Of a DNA stretch of 64,000 bases, positions 32,319 through 41,100 are shown piece by piece. Position numbers and translations under genes: made by a program. The notes under the pieces were generated by a model. It worked only from the letters and a program-made list of their open reading frames with translations, was not told the DNA's origin and searched no databases. Source of the stretch: Neisseria subflava (lineage in GTDB: Bacteria; Pseudomonadota; Gammaproteobacteria; Burkholderiales; Neisseriaceae); contig NZ_CP073115.1 of NCBI RefSeq assembly GCF_024205705.1, positions 2,170,001 to 2,234,000 of the forward strand, given 5' to 3'. How positions within the stretch are numbered: position 1 is the first letter of the stretch; each line of letters starts with the position of its first letter.

Positions 32319-32873
32319 ATGATTCAAGATGTGAAAAAAGTGGATAAGGTTGACAGTATTTTAAATGAGGTTTCGACATTAAGCCCGAAGGAAATCCGAG
32401 AAATTTTTATGCGGATGTGGCGACATATGGATGCACTAAATTACGGCTTGACGGCTGACGATTGCGTTGAACTTTTTGCAACTGCTTTAAAAGGCAGTTC
32501 AGATTTAACCTATGATTTGTTAAAGGATACCTGTCATGATTACAGTGTTGGAACAATGACAGAAACATTTTCCTTATTACCACGAGAAACGTATGACAAA
32601 ATGTTTTCTGAATGCCTCAAAGGTAAAATTCCCGCTGAAACGCGACTGGATACCGAAGCCCTAATTAAGTTTTTGATGTTGGATAATGTTTCTGAAATTG
32701 AAGTGAGCATTAGAAAAGGTTGTATAAGAGCAACACATTTTATAGGTTCTGACAAAAAATATATCTATGACACAGGTATTGATGATGAAGGAATTCAATG
32801 GGAAATTGAAGATTTCAAGGCTATTTATCCGCATACATGGTGGACGGTAGAGCAGGTTATTTACAATGACTAA
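32319..32873 (+). CDS. Protein of unknown function
   Basis: The 184-residue product (MIQDVKKVDKVDSILNEVSTL) is soluble, mixed helix and strand, with no motif I recognise. It follows the methyltransferase-like gene by 13 bases on the same strand and ends in a DUS-pair terminator, so the two are one transcript. A GTG three bases upstream (32316) is an alternative start. Confidence 0.55.
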   Translation: MIQDVKKVDKVDSILNEVSTLSPKEIREIFMRMWRHMDALNYGLTADDCVELFATALKGSSDLTYDLLKDTCHDYSVGTMTETFSLLPRETYDKMFSECLKGKIPAETRLDTEALIKFLMLDNVSEIEVSIRKGCIRATHFIGSDKKYIYDTGIDDEGIQWEIEDFKAIYPHTWWTVEQVIYND

Positions 32874-32878
32874 GATAT

Positions 32879-32914
32879 AAAGGTCGTCTGAAACGGCGAT
32901 TTCAGACGACCTTT
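32879..32914. terminator. DUS pair of the GGTCGTCTGAA dialect
   Basis: AAAGGTCGTCTGAAA and its complement with a 6-base loop. Confidence 0.82.
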
Positions 32915-32942
32915 ATATGCTGAAGGGAAATTAACGGAAAAA

Positions 32943-33056
32943 AACGCCCGCCGCAGCCCCCAAGAGAAAAACAGACTTAGGCAACTTTTCCGGCACCTTC
33001 GGCAGCCTGCAAAATTGCCATGCCTATTTTTCTCTTACCCCCACGGCGGGCTTTTT
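32943..33056. repeat. 114-base structured inverted repeat
   Basis: GCCCGCCG (32946-32953) pairs with CGGCGGGC (33044-33051) and AAGAGAAAAA (32962-32971) with TTTTTCTCTT (33027-33036), around a 55-base core that contains GGCAA/TTGCC and other short pairings. Seven T follow the right arm. It could be a terminator or a structured RNA. Confidence 0.65.
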
Positions 33057-33198
33057 TATTTATGAAAAATTAGTACTATTCAATCTAGTAGCTGACAGCT
33101 CTTAAAACTGGAGCTATTTAGACAAAATATCTGCCTTTGTCGATTTTGATCGGTGTTTAACGTGGGCAGGGATGAAAAATAACACATAAGGAAAACTA

Positions 33199-33570
33199 AT
33201 GCTTTTACTACGGCGTGAACACATTGATAGGTTGTTTGATATGTTAATAGCAAACCGCAGGTTTGATACCCCATTTAAAATTACGGAGTACGATGGTGGG
33301 ATGAATTTTTTGGGCGCGTTTGGCGAAGTCCCAGTACACGAGCTTGGAAATCGATCGGCGACATTGTGCTTTGAATGGAAAGGAGAGATCTCTGAACCAC
33401 GAGATACCCATGATATTTCGGGGATGAAGCCAAACATTCTTTATGACTTTAATGGATCAGGACGGCACTTTGATAACTCTGATCCACGTTACCTGCTTCC
33501 AGTGGGTTCAAAAGGACTGATTCTGAAACATATCGTGATTAATGATGAAGACGAGCTTTTGAGGATTTGA
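33199..33570 (+). CDS. Protein of unknown function
   Basis: The 123-residue product (MLLLRREHIDRLFDMLIANRR) follows AAGGAAAAC. It has a beta-rich middle (KITEYDGGMNFLGAFGEVPV) and no membrane part. Lower G+C than the transfer genes. It lies alone between the structured repeat and tpsB; an immunity-type role by association with the Tps locus is possible but unsupported. Confidence 0.5.
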   Translation: MLLLRREHIDRLFDMLIANRRFDTPFKITEYDGGMNFLGAFGEVPVHELGNRSATLCFEWKGEISEPRDTHDISGMKPNILYDFNGSGRHFDNSDPRYLLPVGSKGLILKHIVINDEDELLRI

Positions 33571-33838
33571 TGTAACCGACGAAAAATTTATTTTTACCGA
33601 TACCGACTATTGAAAGCCATCCCAATTGTGCGAAACATTTTATTGCATAAGGCATGGCAGGAAATTTACCGGATAAATGAAATGTGTCGTAACACTTTAT
33701 TTGAAATTGCCATATGCAACCGCCTAATGTAAGATGAATAAACATACAACCGAGTTTTCATCTGCTAGAGCTAATATAAGGTCTTTTTTTGGTCATTACT
33801 ATAATTGTCCACTTACATTATTTAACTTAATTAATTCT

Positions 33839-35638
33839 ATGAACCCCTTCTTTTCCTCCCAAGCCATATTTCCTCCATTATCACTATTATTCCTATCATT
33901 GATAGCTGCCTTTCCTGTCCCAACATCAGCCGCTCCCACTCCCGAAGCCATTTCACAACAACAGGATATTCTCCAGCGTCAACGGGAGAAGCAGCTGCGT
34001 GAACAGATGTTGCCTGAACAAGATGTGCGTTTAGATGATGCTGATACAGGTAGGGAGAAGATGGCAACACAGGCAGGTAGTGCAAATTCGGATGAAGCAA
34101 GCCCATGCTTTCCTATTTCTGAAGTGGAATTGGTAGGTAAAGGAGCCGCTCAATTTCGATTTGCGCTCAACCAGGCTTTGCGCCAAACACATTTTGTTCC
34201 CGGCAAGTGTTTGCATGCGGGCGATATCAATCAAATCATGTCTTTGGCGCAAAATGCTTTGATCGGCAGGGGGTATACCACGACACGTATTTTGGCTGCG
34301 CCACAAAATTTGAATAGTGGCAAGCTTCAATTAACACTGATGCCGGGCTATCTGCGCTTCATACGAATCGATAGATCTAATGATGCCCAAACCCATGCTG
34401 AACGCATTGCAGCATTCCAAAACAAATTTCCCTCCCGCTCAAACAATCTGTTGAATCTGCGTGATTTAGAACAAGGACTGGAAAATCTCAAACGGCTCCC
34501 AACAGCAGAAGTCGATATCCAAATCATTCCCGTAGAGGACGAACCAAATCAAAGTGATGTTGTGGTGCAATGGCAGCAACGTTTGTTGCCCTACCGTGTA
34601 AGTGTAGGCGTGGATAATTCAGGCAGTAAAACAACGGGGAAATATCAAGGAAATATCACTTTCTCTGCTGACAATCCTTTTGGACTGAGTGATATGTTTT
34701 ATGTAAATTATGGACGTTCAATTGGCGATACGCCCAATGAGGAAAATTTTGACGGCCATCGCAAAGAAAGCGGATCGAACAATTACGCAGTACATTATTC
34801 AGTTCCTTTTGGTAAATGGACATGGGCATTCAATCATAACGGCTACCGTTACCATCAGGCAGTTGCCGGATTATCAGAAGTGTATGATTATAATGGGAAA
34901 AGTTATAATACTGATTTCGGCTTCAACCGTCTTTTGTATCGTGATGCCAAACGCAAAACTTATCTCGGTGTAAAACTGTGGACAAGGGAAACAAAAAGCT
35001 ATATTGATGATGCCGAACTGACTGTACAAAGGCGTAAAACTGCAGGTTGGTTGGCAGAACTTTCCCACAAAGAATATATCGGCCGCAGTACGGCAGATTT
35101 TAAGTTGAAATATAAACGCGGTACCGGCATGAAAGATGCTCTGCGCGCACCCGAAGAAGCCTTTAACGAAGGCTCGTCACGTATGAAAATTTGGACGGCT
35201 TCGGCTGATGTAAACATTCCTTTTCAAATCGGTAACCAGCTATTTGCCTACGATACATCTGTTCACGCACAATGGAACAAAACCCCGTTAACATCGCAAG
35301 ACAAACTGGCCATCGGCGGCCGCTACACCGTGCGTGGCTTCGACGGTGAAATGAGTTTGTCTGCCGAGCGGGGATGGTATTGGCGCAACGATTTGAGTTG
35401 GCAATTTAAACCAGGCCATCAACTTTATTTTGGGGCTGATGTGGGACATGTTTCAGGACAATCCGCTCAATGGTTGTTGGGGCAAACTTTAGCTGGTACA
35501 GCAATGGGGATACGCGGACAAATGAAGCTTGGCGGAAACCTACATTACGATATATTTACCGGCCGCGCATTGAAAAAACCCGAATTTTTCCAATCAAAGA
35601 AATGGGCAAGCGGTTTTCAGATAAGCTATACGTTTTAA
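33839..35638 (+). CDS. tpsB: TpsB outer-membrane transporter of two-partner secretion
   Basis: The 599-residue protein from MNPFFSSQAIFPPLSLLF has a signal peptide ending near TSAAPTPE, an N-terminal H1-like helix rich in Gln/Arg (QQQDILQRQREKQLREQ), two POTRA domains (ISEVELVGKGAAQFRFALNQ; LTLMPGYLRFIRID), and a 16-strand barrel with the family VRGF motif (GRYTVRGFDGEMSLSAERGW) and a C-terminal F. It exports TpsA across the outer membrane. An upstream in-frame ATG at 33734 would add 35 residues before the signal peptide. Unlike usual tpsB-tpsA operons, tpsA lies on the opposite strand, converging with it. Confidence 0.93.
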   Translation: MNPFFSSQAIFPPLSLLFLSLIAAFPVPTSAAPTPEAISQQQDILQRQREKQLREQMLPEQDVRLDDADTGREKMATQAGSANSDEASPCFPISEVELVGKGAAQFRFALNQALRQTHFVPGKCLHAGDINQIMSLAQNALIGRGYTTTRILAAPQNLNSGKLQLTLMPGYLRFIRIDRSNDAQTHAERIAAFQNKFPSRSNNLLNLRDLEQGLENLKRLPTAEVDIQIIPVEDEPNQSDVVVQWQQRLLPYRVSVGVDNSGSKTTGKYQGNITFSADNPFGLSDMFYVNYGRSIGDTPNEENFDGHRKESGSNNYAVHYSVPFGKWTWAFNHNGYRYHQAVAGLSEVYDYNGKSYNTDFGFNRLLYRDAKRKTYLGVKLWTRETKSYIDDAELTVQRRKTAGWLAELSHKEYIGRSTADFKLKYKRGTGMKDALRAPEEAFNEGSSRMKIWTASADVNIPFQIGNQLFAYDTSVHAQWNKTPLTSQDKLAIGGRYTVRGFDGEMSLSAERGWYWRNDLSWQFKPGHQLYFGADVGHVSGQSAQWLLGQTLAGTAMGIRGQMKLGGNLHYDIFTGRALKKPEFFQSKKWASGFQISYTF

Positions 35639-35691
35639 AATAGTATCGTCAAATGAGCTATAAGGAAGAGATAATAAAATTTGATAATAGC

Positions 35692-35791
35692 TGAGACCCT
35701 GCAAAATACCTCTCTTCACCTATTTACTGACAGCCAAAAACCTGTGTTGGGGTTCAGCTGTTGGGGGAAAAGGAATTTTGCAAAGGTCTCA
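35692..35791. mobile_element. Miniature IS1106-like element (MITE)
   Basis: About 100 bases bounded by TGAGACC...GGTCTCA, with GCAAAAT/ATTTTGC inside; the right half (CCTGTGTTGG..., GGAATTTTGCAAAGGTCTC) matches the right end of the IS copy at 47,770 almost exactly. It has no transposase and sits after tpsB. Confidence 0.75.
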
Positions 35792-35817
35792 GGATGTGTG
35801 TTGTTATACAGGTAAAT

Positions 35818-35860
35818 AAAGGTCGTCTGAAACGGTTTTGCTGTTTTCAGACGGCCTTTT
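35818..35860. terminator. Hybrid DUS pair (GGTCGTCTGAA with TTCAGACGGCC)
   Basis: One arm is of the GGTC dialect and the other of the GGCC dialect, giving a G-T wobble/mismatch in an otherwise good stem. Confidence 0.75.
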
Positions 35861-35895
35861 GAATTCATACAAGCTATGGCTTGGCTTGCTTATCT

Positions 35896-36522
35896 TTATA
35901 ATTGGCTAAATTTCCAATAATCCCGTCCTTCAATTTTCCAGTAACAGAATTCGTCCGGTATTAAATACCCAAAATCCATTGCCTTTGAAAACCAGCCATC
36001 ATATACATAATCTTCATGACATCTGTCCCAATCCATATGCAGATACACTTCCGTATCAAAATTGATATAGAACAAAGGCAGCCTCGAAGAAATCTGATTG
36101 ATTTTTAAGAAATCACTTTGCTGACCAGAGTCTGAGATAGGATCATTGTACGACAGCTTGTTCTCAACAACGGAATATAACCTTACTGCTTCAGCAGAAG
36201 TAAACCCCTGAAACATCAGTTCCTTCAATTCATCTTTTTTTAATTCAATGACTGAATCTGATTGAAGATAGCTTTCAAAATTGTCCTTAGTTAACTGCCA
36301 GATACCATTACGGTAATTTTTATAATCATAATTATATTGTTCTTTAGTTATAATTCCTTCTCTTAGATAAATATCAAAAGATATTTTTGCATTTAATTCA
36401 AAATTTTCCTTATAATCAATCAAATAATATATCTTTTTCTTATAGACAAAAATAGATATGCATTGAGTATATTGAAAGATGGCATTTAATAATTCAGATT
36501 TAAATTTCTCAATTTTTTCCAT
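35896..36522 (-). CDS. Putative immunity protein of the Tps/CDI locus
   Basis: The 208-residue product (MEKIEKFKSELLNAIFQYT) is AT-rich, acidic, with many Tyr (IDYKENFEL, YNYDYKNYRNGIW) and a Trp-rich end (GRDYWKFSQL). I do not recognise the family. Low G+C, isolation on the minus strand downstream of tpsA-derived fragments, and neighbouring immunity-like genes fit an orphan immunity gene. The ATG at 36522 is preferred over 36570 because the added residues look unrelated. Confidence 0.5.
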   Translation of the reverse strand: MEKIEKFKSELLNAIFQYTQCISIFVYKKKIYYLIDYKENFELNAKISFDIYLREGIITKEQYNYDYKNYRNGIWQLTKDNFESYLQSDSVIELKKDELKELMFQGFTSAEAVRLYSVVENKLSYNDPISDSGQQSDFLKINQISSRLPLFYINFDTEVYLHMDWDRCHEDYVYDGWFSKAMDFGYLIPDEFCYWKIEGRDYWKFSQL

Positions 36523-36624
36523 ATTTGACAAATTCCTTAATAACTTTATCTTCAGCAAGTCGTAGCCCACATTAAATCTGCAGCGAAGGTGTGCGCGGTA
36601 CGCACGCGGGCTTTGAGTGTGATA

Positions 36625-36667
36625 AAAAAGATCGTCTGAAACATTTTTCCAGCTTTCAGACGACCTT
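36625..36667. terminator. DUS-like pair (ATCGTCTGAAA with TTTCAGACGACC)
   Basis: Inverted pair of the GGTC dialect with one changed base, after the CdiI-like gene. Confidence 0.7.
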
Positions 36668-36677
36668 TTGCCAAATA

Positions 36678-37172
36678 TTATCGGCAGCGGCTCAATGCCA
36701 ACTTTAAACCTGCTCCTATTTCTTCAGGACTGTTATCCAATGATAAAATTACATCGTCTGCATCAATGGCATCCCACGCTTCCAGCTTGACATGGCGGCT
36801 CGGGCTGATTTTCAGGCAGCCGTTGTGCAGCCAAATATCCACGCTCATCATGTTTTTAAATAGGGCGCGTCTGGTTTTATAGCCCAAGTTCCCGCATAGG
36901 TTGGCAACCCAATCCTCATAGCGTTGCCGAAATTTTTCGGTATCAAAAAAATCTTGGTCTTCTGGACTGTCATAAACGAAAGTCCTGCTGTTTGTCAACG
37001 CTTGCAAGACCGTCGTGCCTAAAGTTCCATTGTCGGTATCCAATGGCAGGATATGGGAGGGATATAGGTGGTCTGGAGCATATCGCCCAAATCCTGACCA
37101 TGTTTGAATAATCAAGGCTCTTTCATTTGCCTTATAGCCAGCCCAATAATCTTGTTCTTGATTGAAAGTCAT
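36678..37172 (-). CDS. CdiI-like immunity protein (DUF1436-like)
   Basis: The 164-residue product (MTFNQEQDYWAGYKANERAL) resembles contact-dependent inhibition immunity proteins of the DUF1436 type: GFGRYAPDHLYPSHILPLDTDNGTLG, and the C-terminal DDVILSLDNSPEEIGAGLKLALSRCR. Its ATG directly abuts the stop of a toxin-like tail on the same strand (TAA then ATG at 37173), so it should protect against that toxin. This is the usual toxin-immunity cassette arrangement. Confidence 0.65.
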   Translation of the reverse strand: MTFNQEQDYWAGYKANERALIIQTWSGFGRYAPDHLYPSHILPLDTDNGTLGTTVLQALTNSRTFVYDSPEDQDFFDTEKFRQRYEDWVANLCGNLGYKTRRALFKNMMSVDIWLHNGCLKISPSRHVKLEAWDAIDADDVILSLDNSPEEIGAGLKLALSRCR

Positions 37173-37735
37173 TTATTCGATCTCCGTAATTTTGACTGTA
37201 ATGTTTTGACTTTTGCCATACTCTATCACACGTTGTAACTGCAATCTTTGCTCTTTATTAGTTTGTGCGGGTATGGCCAGATGGATTTCGCGCTGTTTGA
37301 TCATGTCGGCCCTTAATGTCATACCCAAAAGGCTATGACGTTCAAAATTTGCCGTTTTAGAGTTGTATCTACACCGCTTCGGATGGTGGTTTTGCCGGCC
37401 GGGCTGCCGATATGGGTGTGGCGGCGGGTTGCTTTTGTCTGATTGCTGTGATGGCTTGTTGGAAGAAAGGCCGTCTGAAACGTATTTATTGTTTCAGACG
37501 GCCTCTTGGCTCAAACCTTGAGAACTGCATATGTGCGTTCCGCACACATACTACTTATTGAGTTTAAGTTTTATATGGGCTACGGCTTGCTATGCCGTCT
37601 TCTTTCCAGGTGTCGTAGCGGCTTTGGTTTTCGGCAAGGTAGGCGTTTACTTGGTCAGATGGCGGATTTTTTGTTCGTCGTAGATGATGGAGACGCTGAT
37701 ACCGGAGTAAGCGTAGATTGGGTCTTGACCTCAAC
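37173..37735 (-). pseudogene. Scrambled tpsA fragments with a displaced toxin tail
   Basis: Going along the minus strand: pieces that match tpsA (37735-37555, like segments of tpsA near 39,420 and 40,770), a DUS pair, a further tpsA-like piece coding HTHIGSPAGKTTIRSG (about 37440-37370), and then a tail reading NSKTANFERHSLLGMTLRAD to VKITEIE ending at 37173. The HTHIG frame runs into a stop (after IAFWV), while the tail is in a different frame, so the unit is not a working gene. It is a silent toxin cassette; the tail resembles C-terminal ends of CDI toxins but is too short to classify. Confidence 0.7.
37466..37504. terminator. DUS inverted pair inside the scrambled region
   Basis: AAAGGCCGTCTGAAAC and complement, 9-base loop. 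Confidence 0.75.
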
Positions 37736-38185
37736 CTACACTTGTTTTACATAAAATTTTGTGTCTCTGTTTGAAAAATCTAAATAACAACATTCTACTT
37801 TACCTATTGAATTGATTATAGTTGAAACAGGAATATTAAGAAGCCTAATACCCAAATCATCAATTTCAAAATCATTAATTCCACTCTTATAAAGGTAGCT
37901 TATTATTTCATCATTAATTTTTCCAAGCCAATTAAAAGAAATATCTTCTAAAAAAAACTTATTTGGTTCAAATATCTCTATCGCTTGAAGCTGATTTTTA
38001 TCATCATAAAAACAATGGATATTCAACTCGGGAAAAACATCCATAGGAACTCGAGAGTATGATGACTTATAAATTTCTTGTACATCAGAACTAAATATTG
38101 CACGAACTTGTTTTCGATTCAGATTTGATGAGATAATGTTTACACAATTTTCTATTTTTTTTGAACTAAAATAAAAAATTTTCAT
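37736..38185 (-). CDS. Putative immunity protein for the TpsA toxin
   Basis: The 149-residue product (MKIFYFSSKKIENCVNIISSN) starts 11 bases after the tpsA stop on the same strand, the position of the cognate immunity gene in Tps/CDI loci. It is AT-rich and shows no membrane helices. Family not recognised. The stop overlaps the edge of the scrambled fragments. Confidence 0.6.
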   Translation of the reverse strand: MKIFYFSSKKIENCVNIISSNLNRKQVRAIFSSDVQEIYKSSYSRVPMDVFPELNIHCFYDDKNQLQAIEIFEPNKFFLEDISFNWLGKINDEIISYLYKSGINDFEIDDLGIRLLNIPVSTIINSIGKVECCYLDFSNRDTKFYVKQV

Positions 38186-38195
38186 AATTTTTTGC

Positions 38196-41100
38196 CTATT
38201 TTTTAGTTTTAAAAGAATTTGGGTCTAGTTTTCCCGAATACTCAAGCATCTCCTCGATTGCCTTATCATATTTGGATCCGAACTTAGATCTGATATCCCT
38301 CACATCCATTTCAATAGCCTCTTTCAATTTACCTTGTTCCAGTAACTCTTTTTGCTTAGCCCTATATTGGATAGCATAAGGAGAGCGTCCATAACTTTCA
38401 GTAAGCCGATGATCCTTCGGATCCATCTTAATAGCAGGACCTTGTTCACTACTAATGGGGGCTCCTTTATAGCAATCCTTCGCAGGACAATGATGCGAAT
38501 CCAAACCGTCATTGGTCGGTTTTTTGGTTTCCGAATGCGCCCCTCCTTTGTACTTATGTTCCGTCGTTGCCAATGCCGTATCCGGAATCCTATCCCCCTT
38601 CGCAACATTGCCGTTTACAGGAATACGGATATTCCCCGCACCCGCCAATAAGGGATCTCTGCCGGTAACGGTCGGCTTGATGTTTTTCAGGTTGCCAACG
38701 CCCGCAAGAATCGGGGCTTTTACCCTCGGATTGGGGTTGACAAAGCTCGTCAGCCAGTCGGTAACGTTCAGCGCAAGCTCTTCGTTTTTCCGCTCTTCCT
38801 GCCTGATTTTGGTGTCTTTCGTCCCGCTGTGCAACCAGGTCAGGTTGCGGTATTCGGGTTTGTCCTGTCGGCGGTATTCCTCAAACAGCTTCGGATCGTT
38901 GTAGGCTTGCGGATTTCTTGCGCCGTAGTTGCGGTAGTCCCAAGTATAACCCAAGGCTTTGTCTTCGCCTTTCATGCCGATTGTGGAAATAACCGTTTGG
39001 TCGGTATAGCCGTCTTGGGAACCTTTATCCACCCAGCGCAGTATCTGCCTGCGGATTCTCATTGCCGCTTCTTGACTGCTGATTTTTCTGCCTTCGCGTT
39101 TTTCGACTTCACGCTTGAGGGCTTCGGCATATTTGTCGGCCAACGCCATTTCTTTCGGATGCAGCTGCCTATTGTTCCAATCGACATTCGCCCCTACTGC
39201 CGCCGTACCGACACTCCCGCCCGCCGCATAGCCGATTGCCGCCCCGCCCAGTGCGTTGACCGCCGCTTTGCCCGCCGGACCGAGGTTTTCCGCTGCTTCG
39301 TCCAAATACGGTGCGGCAAGGGAAGTGCCGCCGCCGGCCAGTATGCCGCCGAGGTTGCCCGTCGTCAGTCCGCCTGCCGCCCCGTGCAGGATACTCCTGC
39401 CTATGCCGCCTTCTTTCCAGGTGTCGTAGCGGTTTTGGTTTTCGGCAAGGTAGGCGTTTACTTGACCGAGGGATGCGCGGATAGCGGCTTTTTCGGTTTC
39501 GCTGTCCGTGTTTTGCAGTTCGGCCTCCAGCAGGGTTTTGGCTGCCTGATACCGTTCGTAACTTTGGGTATTGCCGAGTTTGTCGGAAACGGCTGCTGTG
39601 GTTTGGGCGGCGTTTTTACCGAACTCCTGCGTTACTTCCCTTTGCAGGTTGATCTCTTTGGCAACCGCGTCTTTGTCGAAGCTGTTTTTCAGACGGCCTG
39701 TGTGTTGATCCGCAGTTTCGGTGTCGATGCCGGTGTGGATACGCGCTTCGGTTTCTTTGGCGGTCCTGCCGGTTCGGGCAAGTTGTCCCGCTTTGTCGGT
39801 GATGTGTATGTTGCGGGTGTTGATGCCGCTGCGGGTGGTGCTGTTTTTGCTGTCTCCATCGCTGCCGTAGCCGATGGCGTTATTGTTGTTTTGACCTTTA
39901 GAAGCATCAGTCAAGCGGATTCCCGGGCCGGAATCGGCAGGACGGTTTTGCCCCATTGATTCACCGCTGATTGCAACACTTGCACCGATACCGAAACTTT
40001 TGCCTTCGTAGTGGCTATGGTTTTGAATGTCGCTGGCAGTAAGGGTGGCCGTCTGAAAAAGGTTTTTTCCTTTGTCTTCGGCACTCTTGCCGGAGGTGAT
40101 GATACCGCCCTTGAGGTCTGTGTTGTCTCTGACTTTGATTTGATAGCCGTCTTCTCCGGCATAAATACCACTTTGCTCGGTTACGGAGGCATGGTCTGCT
40201 TTGACTTTGCTTTGGCTGTAACTGCCGCTTGCACTGAATCCGTAACCGACGGTAACTTGGACGTTGCCGTTTTGCTGTTTGCTCTGATAGGTTTCAGTGT
40301 CTTGAACACTTTCTATATGCAGGTTGCGCGTATCTGCCTGTACGCCTTTGCCGATGAGCTGCGCACCTTTGAGAGTGGTATCCCCGCCGCTTCGGATAAT
40401 CGTTTTGCCGGCCGTGCTGCCAATATGGGTGTGGCGGTGGGTAGTACTTTCCCCTTGTCCTTTACCTTTGCCGAGATTTCCTCCGGCGGTAATTCCAAGA
40501 CTGATGCCGTCGCCTATTTGGACGGCTACGCCCGCATTCCAGCCGCTGCTTTTGTTTTTGCTTTGCTCGCTGCCCTCCTGTTTGGCAGATTGGAGTTTGA
40601 TATGGTTGTCGGCAATGAGGGTGGTACCTGCATGGCCGATGACATCGGAACCTGTAATATTGATATTGGACTGCTCCCCGCCTCCTGTGGCCACAAGTGT
40701 GGTTTGCCCTTTGCCGATAATTTGACTTGCTGCCGCTTCGGTGTAACGGCTTTTTTGCTCGTTACGACTTTTCTGTTCGCCGTAGGTGATGGACACACTG
40801 ATACCGGAGCTTTGATTGTTGTTTTGACCTTGTCCCGCACTGCTGCTTGGAGTAAATTGTTGCATTTGTTGGGCTGCTTGATAACCCTGCCATGCAGCAT
40901 TGGCTGCAGCCATGGCATTAACGCGTTTATTTTTACTTTTGCCCACATTTTGGGCTGCTTGTACGAAGTTTTGTGCAGCTTGGACAACCGGCACATTGAG
41001 GGCGACAGTGAGGCCTTTTTGTTCCCGGGTATGGACGTAGTCAGTGGCATACCGGTTGTTTGCGGACTCTACATCTATGCTTTTGGCAGTGACGGTATTG

